DNA of 16,473 bases from Acidobacteriota bacterium (GCA_003224075.1 QHYF01000002.1:1-16473); one strand, 5' to 3'; shown: positions 5,581 to 14,431, counted from the stretch's first letter. Made by a program: numbers and translations. Notes: generated by a model from the sequence alone, not told the origin.

Positions 5581-6990
5581 CTATAAATTGTGAACCATCT
5601 GCGTAACCGTTTCGAGGACGCGGCGCGTTGTCTCGGGCTTCGTCGTTTCGGAGTATACCCGCAGCAGGTTTTCCGTCCCCGAAGCGCGGACCATCACCCA
5701 GCCTGCTTCGCCGAGATAGACCTTGATGCCGTCCATATCTTCCCGGCGCACCACCGGAAAATCGAGGATGCGGCTCAGCTTGCCATCCGAAAAATGAGCA
5801 AGGGCTTTTTCTTTTTGGCCGGGCTTTAGGTCGAGATCGATACGGCCGTAGTGATATTCGCCGAATTCGGCGTGAAGCGCAGCAAGCAATTCGCCAAGAG
5901 ATTTGCCGTGCCAAGCCATCAATTCGGCGAGGAGCAGCGCCGAAACCGTGGCGTCACGCTCGGGAAGGTAGAGGCTGGTGCCGATGCCGCCGCTTTCTTC
6001 CCCGCCGATCAGAATGTTTTGCTCGAGCATCAGCTCGCAAATGTATTTGAAACCGATGGGCACTTCGTGAAGTTTCCGCCCGAATTTCGCGGCCAGCCTG
6101 TCAATGAGTTTCGTGACCGAGAAGGTTTTTGCGATGTCTCCCAGGAGGCTGCGCGTTCCGGCAAGGTGCCAGACGAGGAGTGCAAAAATCTGATGGGGAT
6201 TGACGAAAACGCCGTCGCGGTTGACAGCGCCGATGCGGTCGCCATCCCCGTCGGCGCAGAAACCGGCGTGGTACTTGCCGGCCCACACGGCCTGGCGCAG
6301 CGCTTCGATGTGCGGCTCGATCGGTTCCGGATGCACGCCCCCGAAACGCGGATCGCGCGTACCGCGGATTTCGTCGCAGGTAATTCCGTTGCGTTTGAAA
6401 AGCTCGGGCAATAGACCAGCCGCAGAGCCGTGCATGGGGTCGAACACGAAGCGGAGTTTCGCGCCACGCAGTCTTTTCCAGTCCACCAGTTTTTCGAGCG
6501 CGTCGAGGTATGGAGCGCGGGGCTCAAGGGAGTGGATCAAATCCTTGCGCGGCGGCAGGGGCGGCAGGCCTTTGTCTACTACGGTTTCCAGTTCTCTTTC
6601 AATCTGCGCAACGATGGAAGGCAGCGCGCTGCTGCCGTAGCTGGCCTTGTACTTGATGCCGTTCCAGCGGTAGGGATTGTGGCTCGCCGTAATGACGATG
6701 CCGCCGGCGGCCTTCCGATGCCGCACCAAATAGGAAATCGCGGGCGTCGGGCAGGGCTTGTCCGCCAACCAAACCGGCGTTCCGCCTGCGCTGATCACTT
6801 CGGCGACTGCGGCTGCGATGCGATCCGAAGCGTAGCGATGGTCGTAGCCGACCAGCACGCCCTTGTGCGCATCTTCACCGCGCACAACATACCGCGCGAT
6901 CGCATGGGCGACGATGCGCGCGTTCGCAAACGTAAAATCTTCGGCAATCACGCCGCGCCAGCCGTCGGTTCCAAATTTGATCGAAGTCAT
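5581..6990 (-). CDS. Phosphoglucomutase/phosphomannomutase family protein
   Basis: Alpha-D-phosphohexomutase of 469 residues, a normal length. It begins IKFGTDGWRGVIAEDF. The phosphoserine loop TASHNP (101-106) has Ser103, the magnesium loop ADGDGDR carries Asp247, Asp249 and Asp251, the sugar-binding loop is GGEESGG (329-335), and the C-terminal phosphate-binding loop is RASGTEN (435-441). All four active-site loops are intact. It would interconvert hexose 6- and 1-phosphates. Its position directly downstream of manA and manC suggests mannose-6-P to mannose-1-P as an important reaction, but the family is often dual-specific, so glucose phosphate is not excluded. It starts 61 bases after the manC stop; no strong Shine-Dalgarno is seen. 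The cupin gene follows after 8 bases. Confidence 0.94.
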   Translation of the reverse strand: MTSIKFGTDGWRGVIAEDFTFANARIVAHAIARYVVRGEDAHKGVLVGYDHRYASDRIAAAVAEVISAGGTPVWLADKPCPTPAISYLVRHRKAAGGIVITASHNPYRWNGIKYKASYGSSALPSIVAQIERELETVVDKGLPPLPPRKDLIHSLEPRAPYLDALEKLVDWKRLRGAKLRFVFDPMHGSAAGLLPELFKRNGITCDEIRGTRDPRFGGVHPEPIEPHIEALRQAVWAGKYHAGFCADGDGDRIGAVNRDGVFVNPHQIFALLVWHLAGTRSLLGDIAKTFSVTKLIDRLAAKFGRKLHEVPIGFKYICELMLEQNILIGGEESGGIGTSLYLPERDATVSALLLAELMAWHGKSLGELLAALHAEFGEYHYGRIDLDLKPGQKEKALAHFSDGKLSRILDFPVVRREDMDGIKVYLGEAGWVMVRASGTENLLRVYSETTKPETTRRVLETVTQMVHNL

Positions 6991-7051
6991 GAGCGTAAGA
7001 AGGAAGTATACGCGAAGGGATACGTTCTCTAAACAGCCGCATTGGCCTGGG

Positions 7052-8158
7052 CTATAGCAAGTCTTTCCGGCGCTGTTCTTCGAGCCATTTCACGATTTTT
7101 CCGACGTCCTGAGCGCGATCACGCGGGCAGATCAGCAGGGCATCGGGCGTCTCGACGACGACCAGATCGCGCACGCCAATGGCGGCCACGAATTTAGCCG
7201 GGCTCCAGAGGAAATTCCCCTCGGCGTCGAGCGCGTAACCGTCCGCGGCAAGCACGTTTTCACCGGCTTTCTTTGCGAGTAATTCGTAGACGGCAGCCCA
7301 CGAACCGATATCGCTCCAGCCCACTTCGGCAGGAATCACAAAGACACGCGGCCATCCTTCCGCACGGGTCGCAGGCTCGAGGATGGCGGAATCCACAGAA
7401 ATATTTTCAAGTTTCGGATAGATGGCGTGGAGCTTGCGGTCGTAACTGCGAGTCCCAATCGATTCGGTGAGCTCTTCGAGTGCCGCATAGGTTTTCGGCA
7501 ATAAGGCTTTCAGATTCTCCAGAAAGGTGGAAACGCGCCAGAAAAACATTCCGGCGTTCCAGTGATAGTTGCCGGAAGCGACATATTCTTGCGCGATCCT
7601 GAGTTCTGGCTTCTCCGTGAAACGCCGCACTGCAAAAACCGGGAAGCCTTTGGCGGTGATTGGTTCACCCGTCCGCTCGACATAACCGAAGCCGGTCTCG
7701 GGCCTCGTTGGAGGGATGCCCAGCACGACCATCCTCCCAGGTTCGCGTGCCATATTGAGAGCGGCGGTCACGATCTTCCGATACTTTTCTGCCTGCTCGA
7801 TGTAGTGATCGGCGGGCAGTACCGCCAGCAGCGCGTCGCCCAGCGCCGCATCCCGCACATGAATTGCCGCCAGCGCGATTGCTGCCGCGGTGTTGCGTCC
7901 GACCGGTTCGGTCAAGACGCGCCTGCGAGCCGCAGCCGACACTTGCTTTCGAACTGCTGCAGCCTGCTCCGAATTCGTGACTGTCCAAATGCGCTCCGCG
8001 GGAATCAGCGGTCGAAGGCGCGCGACGGTTTGCTCCAGCATGGTGTCCTTGCCGACAATGTTCAGGAGCTGCTTCGGCGTGCGCGTGCGGCTGCGCGGCC
8101 AGAAGCGCGTGCCGCGCCCGCCGGCGAGGATCACGGCATGAGTGGTTAGCTCTTTCAT
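7052..8158 (-). CDS. manC: Mannose-1-phosphate guanylyltransferase
   Basis: Nucleotidyltransferase that makes GDP-mannose from mannose-1-phosphate and GTP in the cytoplasm. The 368-residue product opens with HAVILAGGRGTRFWPRSR, followed by PKQLL, the signature loop and catalytic residues of sugar-nucleotide pyrophosphorylases. It also has VGRNTAAAIALAA, LPADHYI, FTEKPE and GNYHWNAGMFFWR, typical of the GDP-mannose subgroup. It lacks the extra C-terminal isomerase domain of the longer (about 470-residue) bifunctional type; a separate manA gene lies just upstream. ATG 8158 was chosen because the signature begins at once; a longer frame to 8221 would overlap manA. The ribosome binding site is weak, consistent with coupling to manA, which ends 16 bases upstream. 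Confidence 0.94.
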   Translation of the reverse strand: MKELTTHAVILAGGRGTRFWPRSRTRTPKQLLNIVGKDTMLEQTVARLRPLIPAERIWTVTNSEQAAAVRKQVSAAARRRVLTEPVGRNTAAAIALAAIHVRDAALGDALLAVLPADHYIEQAEKYRKIVTAALNMAREPGRMVVLGIPPTRPETGFGYVERTGEPITAKGFPVFAVRRFTEKPELRIAQEYVASGNYHWNAGMFFWRVSTFLENLKALLPKTYAALEELTESIGTRSYDRKLHAIYPKLENISVDSAILEPATRAEGWPRVFVIPAEVGWSDIGSWAAVYELLAKKAGENVLAADGYALDAEGNFLWSPAKFVAAIGVRDLVVVETPDALLICPRDRAQDVGKIVKWLEEQRRKDLL

Positions 8159-8174
8159 CGCTTGCGTGTCCCGC

Positions 8175-9224
8175 TTAATCGAAGACCGTCTTTGCAATCT
8201 CCTGCCAAGAATGACCATCACGCTCCAGATTCGCCCGCAGTGCGAGCAGATCCGGTACGTAGGTTCTCAGGATTTTGGTAGGTACCTCGGGGTTCAATAC
8301 AAATTTCTTCAAACCGGCGGGGATCAACCAGCATTCACCTTGCTGATATTTAGCCAAATCAGCGCGCCACGCGAAATTCCCACTACCGGTCAGAATCACG
8401 AGGAGCTCAAAATGTTCTTGATTCGAAAGGACTTCAACAGGTGCGACGGTTTTCCAGCGTTCGGTTGCGAAATAACGGCATGCTGTGAGCAGCGATTTGT
8501 GGCAGCCATGCGCTCGCAAACGGATCTGTGATGCTTTGCCGCGAATGGGCTGGCCAAATTGAATTACACTAAGGGCCTTTTCAATGTGCAGCTCTCGGGG
8601 CTTCCCGCGCGCATCGACTCTCCCATAATCGTAAACACGATAGGTCAGGTCCGAATACTCCTGAACCTCGCAAAGCACCATTCCGGGCCCGATGGTGTGC
8701 GGCGTTCCCGCAGGGACGAAAAAGCTGTCTCCCGGCTGCACGCGCCAGTGAACGAAGATACTTTCCAGAGAGTGAGTTTCGATGGCCCTCAGAAATCGCT
8801 CCTTGTCTGCCTTTGGTACCAGCCCAATAAGCACGTGCGCTCCGGCTTCCGCGAAGACCGCATGCCACATCTCGGTTTTGCCGCGGCCCCCGGCGGCCTT
8901 TTCGTGAACGGAAGCGTAGGCGTCGTCCGGATGCACTTGGATTGACAGCTTATCGTTGGGGAAAATGAACTTGACCAAGAGAGGGAAATTCTCGACTGAG
9001 GCTAAACGCGTGCCGCGCCACTCGGCGGGCATTTCGGCCCACGCTTCACCGAGCGTTTTCCCTGCGAAGGGCCCTGAACCGATCCGGCAGTCAACACCAG
9101 TGAGCCAAGCTTCACCGATTGGTTCTTGCGAATTTGATTTTTCGGGGAAAAGAGGCGCCAGCGAGCGCGCTCCCCAAATGCGCGGAACAAAGATGGGCTC
9201 GATGCGTGTCGGCGCGGGCCTCAC
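8175..9224 (-). CDS. manA: Mannose-6-phosphate isomerase, class I
   Basis: Zinc enzyme converting fructose-6-phosphate to mannose-6-phosphate, feeding GDP-mannose synthesis. The 349-residue product is of the shorter bacterial type. It has IWGAR near the N-terminus and KLSIQVHPDDAYA with Gln96 and His98. KTEMWH carries Glu118 and FFVPAGTPHTIG carries His176, completing the four zinc ligands. LCEVQEYSDLTYRVYDYGR forms the substrate region. The start is a GTG at 9224, three bases after the TAA of the upstream aminotransferase gene, so translation is probably coupled. Together with the following manC and hexomutase genes it gives a full F6P to GDP-mannose route in one transcription unit. Confidence 0.94.
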   Translation of the reverse strand: MRPAPTRIEPIFVPRIWGARSLAPLFPEKSNSQEPIGEAWLTGVDCRIGSGPFAGKTLGEAWAEMPAEWRGTRLASVENFPLLVKFIFPNDKLSIQVHPDDAYASVHEKAAGGRGKTEMWHAVFAEAGAHVLIGLVPKADKERFLRAIETHSLESIFVHWRVQPGDSFFVPAGTPHTIGPGMVLCEVQEYSDLTYRVYDYGRVDARGKPRELHIEKALSVIQFGQPIRGKASQIRLRAHGCHKSLLTACRYFATERWKTVAPVEVLSNQEHFELLVILTGSGNFAWRADLAKYQQGECWLIPAGLKKFVLNPEVPTKILRTYVPDLLALRANLERDGHSWQEIAKTVFD

Positions 9225-9227
9225 GGT

Positions 9228-10430
9228 TTACGACGCAGCTTCAGCGCGAGCAAAAAAACGTTCGAGGCGCCGCAGTCCTTCCTCGATTCGTTCAATCGAC
9301 GTGGCGTAGGAGAGCCGCAGATAGCCTGGCGCGCCGAAGGCTTCACCGGGCACAACGGCCACATGGACTCTTTCCAGGAGCATTCTTGAGATTTCCGTAC
9401 ACGTTTTCGCCAGCGCCGGCCTGCCCGCGCCATTCGAAAGGTGCGCCGAAATGTCGGGGAAGGCATAGAATGCGCCGCCGGGCCATTCGCAAGTCACACC
9501 CGGAATCGCGCGCAGCCCCTCAACAATGCGTTTCCGCCGCTTGGCGTATTCCGCGAGCATTACCGGCACGGTCTCCATCGTTCCGCGCATCGCTTCGAGC
9601 GCGGCGTATTGTGCGATCGAAGTTGCGTTCGACGTCGACTGGCTTTGCAGCTTGATGAGTGCCTGGATCAGCGCCTCCGGGCCAAGCGTGTAGCCGATGC
9701 GCCAGCCGGTCATGGCAAAAGTCTTCGAAACGGAGCCGATGATGATCACGTGTTCTTTCGAGCCCGCTGCGCTGGCGATCGAATACGGCTTGTGCGGATC
9801 GTAGGTGAAATGTGAATAGCACTCGTCGCCCATCAGCCACACGTTGTGCTTTTTGCAGACCGCCAGGATGCGCTCGAACTCATCCGGCGGCACGACGCCG
9901 CCCGTGGGATTACTCGGCGAATTCAGAATCAGCAGCCGCGTTTTCCGCGTGATGGCTTTCTCGATCGCAGAAGCCCTGACACTGAATCCGTCTCCCGGCC
10001 GCGTCTCCACGAACACTGGTGTTCCGCCCGCGTACTTCACGATGTCGGGGAAGCTGACCCAGTAGGGTGCAGGGATGATGACCTCGTCCCCCTTTTGCAC
10101 CAGGACGCTCATGACGTTGAAGATGGAATGCTTGCCGCCGACGCTTACGACGCACTCTTTCGGTTCGTAGGACGAGCCGAGCTCGCGCTTGTGCCACGCG
10201 CAGATGGCCTCGCGCAGCGGCATGATGCCGCCCGTCGGCGTATATTTCGATTTGTTCTCCTCGATTGCCTTGATCGCCGCATTCTTGATGTGGTCCGGCG
10301 TCGGAAAGTCCGGCTCGCCGGGGCCGAAGTCGGCGACGTCAACACCGCGCGACTTCAGCTTGTCGGCTTCGGCAATGACCGCCGCCGTCGGCGAAATTTG
10401 GATGCGGTTAATGCGGTCCGTGAGTTGCAC
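9228..10430 (-). CDS. Class I pyridoxal-phosphate aminotransferase (aspartate type)
   Basis: Cytoplasmic fold-type I aminotransferase, probably aspartate:2-oxoglutarate; some relatives also act on prephenate. The 400-residue sequence contains FGPGEPDFPTP, KYTPTGGIMPLREAI, SPSNPTGGV (Asn174), GDECYS (Asp202 and Tyr205), SVSKTFAMTGWRIGY with PLP-lysine Lys236, and YLRLSYATS with the substrate-carboxylate Arg372. The start is GTG 10430, with AAGGAG seven bases upstream. Upstream on the same strand are AT-rich TATAAA/TATAGA elements (10450-10463) and a TTGACT (10477-10482), but their spacing is not ideal, so a promoter here is only possible. The gene leads the tight aminotransferase-manA-manC cluster. 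Exact amino-acid specificity is not determined. Confidence 0.9.
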   Translation of the reverse strand: MQLTDRINRIQISPTAAVIAEADKLKSRGVDVADFGPGEPDFPTPDHIKNAAIKAIEENKSKYTPTGGIMPLREAICAWHKRELGSSYEPKECVVSVGGKHSIFNVMSVLVQKGDEVIIPAPYWVSFPDIVKYAGGTPVFVETRPGDGFSVRASAIEKAITRKTRLLILNSPSNPTGGVVPPDEFERILAVCKKHNVWLMGDECYSHFTYDPHKPYSIASAAGSKEHVIIIGSVSKTFAMTGWRIGYTLGPEALIQALIKLQSQSTSNATSIAQYAALEAMRGTMETVPVMLAEYAKRRKRIVEGLRAIPGVTCEWPGGAFYAFPDISAHLSNGAGRPALAKTCTEISRMLLERVHVAVVPGEAFGAPGYLRLSYATSIERIEEGLRRLERFFARAEAAS

Positions 10431-10596
10431 GCTGGCTCCTTGGGAGAAGTCTATAGTTTTATAGCCGACAGTTCACAGTCAAGGAAAGATACGACGAATC
10501 CTGCATCGGCCCGCTTTGAGCGCCGGCCTCTACCTCAACAGAGAACTGGCAAATGACAACTGAAAACAAAAATCTCATGGCCGGCGATTGCTTCGC
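10431..10596. other. Spacer between coaD and aminotransferase genes
   Basis: This 166-base spacer holds the Shine-Dalgarno of the aminotransferase gene (about 10438-10443 on the minus strand) and the possible but badly spaced minus-strand promoter elements at 10450-10482. It also contains two short related pieces, ACAGTTCACAGTC and a TGACAACTG, without a clear palindrome. No terminator with a U-run was seen after coaD. Confidence 0.3.
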
Positions 10597-11079
10597 TCAC
10601 GAAACTTTCGCGCGCAGCCTCTGCTCAACCACAGCGGGCACCAGCCCATTCAACGGCCCGCCATGCTGGGCGATCTCCCGCACCAGCTTCGAGCTTAGGT
10701 AGCTGTACGGTTCGCCCGGCAGCATGAACACGGTCTCCAGACGCGGCTCGAGTTTGCGGTTCATCAGCGCCATTTGCAATTCGTATTCGTAGTCGGAGAT
10801 CGCGCGTATGCCCCGCAGAATCACGCCGGCGCCCCGCTTGCGCGCGTAGTCGACGAGCAGGCCTTCGAACACGTCCACTTCCACATCGGACCACCGCTTC
10901 GTGACCTCGCGGAGCATTTCCATGCGTTCGGAAAGGGTGAAGAGCGGCTGCTTTTCTGTATTGCGCAACACGGCCACGATCAAGAGATCAAACATCTTCT
11001 CGCCCCGTTCAATCAGGTCGAGGTGCCCGTTTGTGACCGGGTCAAACGAGCCCGGGTAGATGGCAACGGATGTTTTCAT
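10597..11079 (-). CDS. coaD: Phosphopantetheine adenylyltransferase
   Basis: CoaD catalyses the penultimate step of coenzyme A synthesis, transferring AMP from ATP to 4'-phosphopantetheine. The 160-residue protein has the normal length. The N-terminal nucleotide-binding segment AIYPGSFDPVTNGHLDLI carries the TNGH form of the (H/T)xGH motif at residues 16-19. RGIRAISDYEYELQMALMNRKL is the strongly conserved central region, and SYLSSKLVREIAQHGG matches the ISSTxVR-like C-terminal motif. ATG 11079 is unambiguous. It is divergent from the GH20 gene to its right and 166 bases upstream of the aminotransferase gene on the same strand, so it may or may not share that transcript. Confidence 0.96.
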   Translation of the reverse strand: MKTSVAIYPGSFDPVTNGHLDLIERGEKMFDLLIVAVLRNTEKQPLFTLSERMEMLREVTKRWSDVEVDVFEGLLVDYARKRGAGVILRGIRAISDYEYELQMALMNRKLEPRLETVFMLPGEPYSYLSSKLVREIAQHGGPLNGLVPAVVEQRLRAKVS

Positions 11080-11291
11080 CGAGGTTTCATCGATGCCGCA
11101 CGCGATTCGCTATTCTAACTCAGGCGGGGAAATCCGCGCCTCGCAAACTTGGCGAGAGGCCAATGTGGACTCCTTCCGCCCGCGCAGGAATCCTCTTCGC
11201 AGGAGACTTCAGATATGACACTATGCAAAAGCTGGCGTCGCACCGCAATCAATTCAAAATTGTTTCATGGCAGGGGAGGGTTGTGCGAAGA
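11080..11291. other. Divergent intergenic region between coaD and GH20 gene
   Basis: This region of about 212 bases must contain starts for both divergent genes. An imperfect hairpin is visible, GCCTCGC at 11138-11144 pairing with GCGAG-A-GGC at 11152-11160 with one bulged base. No T-run follows, so it may be a leader structure rather than a terminator. Two in-frame upstream start candidates for the GH20 gene lie here (11223 with AGGAGA before it, and 11070). No promoter close to consensus was recognised. Confidence 0.35.
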
Positions 11292-13382
11292 ATGGTTACG
11301 AACGCGCGGCTTCAGGTCATAGGCATACTTGTTCTGGGCGTTTTCTTGCTTCCGACCATGACCACAGCTCAACAGCTCGCATTGACCCTCATGCCCGTCC
11401 CGGCAAGCGTGCAATCCGGGACCGGGAGCCTGCGCGTGGACTCCTCTTTCTCAGTGGCTCTCAGCGGGCATACGGAGCCGCGTCTCGATCGCGCGGTCGC
11501 ACGATTTTTGCGGCAACTCGCGCGCCAAACGGCTCTCCCGCTCTCCCTGAAACCGGTCAAGGCGGCGAAGGCGACGCTCGTCGTTCAGACCGATCATGCG
11601 AGCAAAGAGATTCAGGAAGTAGGCGAGGACGAATCTTACGTTCTGGAAGTGGGCGCCAACGGCGCGAAACTCACCGCGCCAACGGTTCTCGGCACGTTGC
11701 GCGGATTACAGACGTTTCTCCAACTCGTGGACGTTTCTCCCGATGGATTTGCCGCGCCATCAGTCACGATTCAAGACAAGCCGCGTTTCCCCTGGCGCGG
11801 TTTGATGATCGATTCCGCCCGCCATTTCATTCCGCTCGAGGTTATCAGGAGAAATCTCGACGGCATGGAAGCGATAAAAATGAACGTCTTCCACTGGCAC
11901 CTGTCGGAAAATCAGGGTTTCCGCGTCGAGAGCAAGAAGTTTCCAAAATTGCACGAAATGGGTTCCGATGACCTTTACTACACGCAGGATGAGATGCGTG
12001 AGCTGATCGCGTACGCGCGGGACCGGGGGATTCGCGTGGTGCCGGAATTTGATATGCCGGGACATAGCACGGCATGGTTCGTGGGTCATCCCGAGCTGGC
12101 GAGCGGAAAAGGTCCCTACGAAATCGAGCGGAAATGGGGAATCTTCGATGCGGCGATGGATCCAACGAGCGAGAAAGTCTACAAATTCCTCGACGAATTC
12201 ATCGGAGGGATGGTCCGAATTTTTACAGACCATTTTTTTCACATTGGCGGCGATGAGGTGAACGGCAAGGAATGGGATGCGAATCCAAAAATCCAGACAT
12301 TCATGAAGACACACGGAATCAAGAACAACCAGGCGTTGCAGGCGTACTTCAGCGAACGAGTGCAAAGGCTAGTGGTCAAGCATGGGAAAGCCGTCGTCGG
12401 CTGGGACGAAGTGCTGGTGCCCGGGGTGCCGAAGGACATTGTGATTCAATCGTGGCGAGGACAAGCGTCGCTGGCGCAAGCGGCCAAGCAGAGTTACCGC
12501 GGAATTCTTTCGAACGGCTACTACCTCGACTTGGGCTGGCCCGCGGCGCGGCATTACGCAGTTGATCCAATGGATGGAGCTGCGGCGAGTCTTTCGCCCG
12601 AAGAAAAACAGCGCATTCTTGGCGGTGAAGCCTGCATGTGGGCGGAGTATGTAAATCCCGAAAACCTCGATTCGCGCATCTGGCCGCGGACTGCCGCCAT
12701 CGCAGACCGTTTGTGGTCGCTGCAGGAAGTCCGCGATCCTGCTTCCATGTACGCGCGGCTGGACTTCGTCAGCGCGCGGCTGGAATGGCTCGGGCTCGCG
12801 CACAGGACGTATTACCACCGGATGCTCCAGCGCATCGCGGGCCCCGCCCCGCCGGCCGAATTCGCCGCGTTGCGCACGCTTGCTGATCTTGTCGAGCCAG
12901 TGAAGGACTATACACGCTCGCAAACGGCGCCTGCCGAGGCGACCAGTCTCACGCCGATGAATCGCGTTGTTGACGCGATTCCACTGGAAAGTGATGCAGG
13001 GCGGCATTTCGGCGAGTTGGTCAATCAGTTCCTCGCATCAGCCTGCCGCGACGCGGCAACCGAAGCGCGGCTCCGCGCGCAATTCACGGTCTGGCGCGAG
13101 AACGACGCAAAGCTTCAGCCACTCGCGCAGCGCTCTTTCCTGGTGAAGGAAGTTGCGGCAACTTCGCAGGATCTTTCGGCCCTTGGCACAGCGGGGCTCG
13201 CAGCTCTCGATGCGATCGCGAAAGCGCAGCCGGCCCCCGATGCGTGGAAAGCGCAGCAGCTTGCCATCATCGAACAGCTGAAGAAGCCGAAGGCTCAGTT
13301 GTTGCTGATGCCTGCGCCCGCGGTACAGAAATTGATTGAAGCGGCAGCTTCAGGTGGGGCTTGCGCTGCCCCTAAGCCATAA
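11292..13382 (+). CDS. Secreted beta-N-acetylhexosaminidase (GH20)
   Basis: Glycoside hydrolase family 20 exo-enzyme that removes terminal GlcNAc/GalNAc from chitin fragments, glycans or peptidoglycan pieces using substrate-assisted catalysis. From ATG 11292 (696 residues) it begins with a signal peptide, VTNARLQVIGILVLGVFLLP, with likely cleavage at TTA-QQ. The GH20b-type beta domain follows (about 30-150), then the barrel: RGLMIDSARHFIPLEVI, MNVFHWHLSENQGFRVE, PEFDMPGHSTAW, and the catalytic pair Asp321-Glu322 in HIGGDEVNG. GGEACMWAEYVN comes late in the barrel. About 200 alpha-helical C-terminal residues match nothing I recognise. Start choice is uncertain: ATG 11223 and an extension to 11070 are open, but the extension overlaps coaD and only 11292 puts the signal peptide at the N-terminus. 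Confidence 0.93.
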   Translation: MVTNARLQVIGILVLGVFLLPTMTTAQQLALTLMPVPASVQSGTGSLRVDSSFSVALSGHTEPRLDRAVARFLRQLARQTALPLSLKPVKAAKATLVVQTDHASKEIQEVGEDESYVLEVGANGAKLTAPTVLGTLRGLQTFLQLVDVSPDGFAAPSVTIQDKPRFPWRGLMIDSARHFIPLEVIRRNLDGMEAIKMNVFHWHLSENQGFRVESKKFPKLHEMGSDDLYYTQDEMRELIAYARDRGIRVVPEFDMPGHSTAWFVGHPELASGKGPYEIERKWGIFDAAMDPTSEKVYKFLDEFIGGMVRIFTDHFFHIGGDEVNGKEWDANPKIQTFMKTHGIKNNQALQAYFSERVQRLVVKHGKAVVGWDEVLVPGVPKDIVIQSWRGQASLAQAAKQSYRGILSNGYYLDLGWPAARHYAVDPMDGAAASLSPEEKQRILGGEACMWAEYVNPENLDSRIWPRTAAIADRLWSLQEVRDPASMYARLDFVSARLEWLGLAHRTYYHRMLQRIAGPAPPAEFAALRTLADLVEPVKDYTRSQTAPAEATSLTPMNRVVDAIPLESDAGRHFGELVNQFLASACRDAATEARLRAQFTVWRENDAKLQPLAQRSFLVKEVAATSQDLSALGTAGLAALDAIAKAQPAPDAWKAQQLAIIEQLKKPKAQLLLMPAPAVQKLIEAAASGGACAAPKP

Positions 13383-13386
13383 GCAG

Positions 13387-13404
13387 GACTCGCTGTGTCG
13401 AGTC
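13387..13404. other. Short hairpin between convergent genes
   Basis: GACTCG (13387-13392), a six-base loop and CGAGTC (13399-13404) form a perfect 6-bp stem five bases after the GH20 stop. There is no U-run on either strand, so an intrinsic terminator is doubtful. The convergent phosphatase gene ends at 13424, leaving only 41 bases between the stops. Confidence 0.35.
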
Positions 13405-13423
13405 GCCACGGTCAAACCGAAGC

Positions 13424-14431
13424 CTAATTCGAGGTTGCCGGTAAGTTGTGACAAACCCCGCTGCCGGAATCACGAAACGTCTTCCCATCCTCGGGGATGA
13501 ATTCCCAAGTGTACTTCCCTGGCGCAAGCGTTAGCTTCAGCACGCCGAAGGTCTCCCAATTTCGCACTTCGCTGTTCGGGGTGGCAAAGCCAAGCAGATG
13601 GTGGCTGCGCCCACCCGTCCCGGCGACAATTTCGCGGATGCCGTGCTCCGGGTCGGCCTTTCCGTCCGGGTCCTGTGGCGCGAACCGCTCGTAGGAATGT
13701 TCATGCCCCGCCAGAATGAGGTCGGCGTGCGCCGCGTAAAGGTCTTCCCAGAACTGCTTCAGGTTGGGATGCAGCGCGTGGCTCTTGAGGACTCCGCTGC
13801 TGAACAGCGCATGGTGACCATAAGCGAGTATGCAAGCGTTGGCGTGCTTCGCGAGATCCTCCTTCAACCAAGTGTCCTGCGGAGAGCCTGCGTCACAGCC
13901 CCCCAGGCCCCTGGCGCCGCAATTCGTATTCAGCACCACGATGTGCCAAGCGCCCAGATCATAGCTGTAATAGCCCTTACCCGGCGGTCCGGCCTGCGCA
14001 CCCCAGTATTGGAAATAGCCCGATGCCGTGAGGTCTGCATACTCGTGATTTCCCAAAGCCGGTTTCGTCCGGTCTTTGAAGCGTCCCCAGGCTGGGTCAT
14101 AGCAATTCCTGAAATCTTCCGTGCTTCCTTTTTCGTAAGCCAGATCGCCTGCGGCAAACACCGTCCCGGGAATCTGTTCGATAAGTTTCGCTGTCGCTTG
14201 GGCGCCTTCCGGATCCTTGCAACTGGCGATGTCTCCTGCGCCGACCAGGACGAACGCCTGCTCCCGCAGTCGCTTATGACGCGCTTTGTCAGGAGCGCGT
14301 TTGGTTCTATCGACCGGCGGCTGCTTTGGGGATTGCGACCAACCTCGCATCGCGAAGAAGAAGAACAGCAGGAAAGGTCCCCACATCAAAGGCATCCCCA
14401 ACGATTTCCGGTTTCGGACGTATCCTTGCAT
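13424..14431 (-). CDS. Exported calcineurin-like metallophosphoesterase
   Basis: Metallophosphoesterase of 335 residues, related to the purple acid phosphatase side of the calcineurin fold. An N-terminal membrane/export segment (MPLMWGPFLLFFFFAMRGWSQS, about 13-34) suggests secretion or anchoring. The dimetal ligands are in order: GDIAS (Asp67), GDLAYE (Asp96, Tyr99), GNHEY (Asn128, His129), GHH (His206, His207) and GHEHSYER (His243, His245). A Tyr after the second motif (GDLAY) is the pattern of purple acid phosphatases. The basic linker at 40-60 is of low complexity. ATG 14431 has AAGGAG just upstream. It probably hydrolyses phosphomonoesters outside the cytoplasm; the substrate is not known. 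It is divergent from the iscR-like gene. Confidence 0.9.
   Translation of the reverse strand: MQGYVRNRKSLGMPLMWGPFLLFFFFAMRGWSQSPKQPPVDRTKRAPDKARHKRLREQAFVLVGAGDIASCKDPEGAQATAKLIEQIPGTVFAAGDLAYEKGSTEDFRNCYDPAWGRFKDRTKPALGNHEYADLTASGYFQYWGAQAGPPGKGYYSYDLGAWHIVVLNTNCGARGLGGCDAGSPQDTWLKEDLAKHANACILAYGHHALFSSGVLKSHALHPNLKQFWEDLYAAHADLILAGHEHSYERFAPQDPDGKADPEHGIREIVAGTGGRSHHLLGFATPNSEVRNWETFGVLKLTLAPGKYTWEFIPEDGKTFRDSGSGVCHNLPATSN

Noticed and set aside
5573..5914. N-terminal extension of the cupin frame up to 5914
   Set aside because: It lies inside the phosphohexomutase coding sequence and has no cupin-like residues. ATG 5572 has its own ribosome binding site.
13387..13404. Intrinsic terminator between the GH20 and phosphatase genes
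   Set aside because: The stem is only 6 bp and has no U-run on either strand; it is kept only as a low-confidence hairpin.
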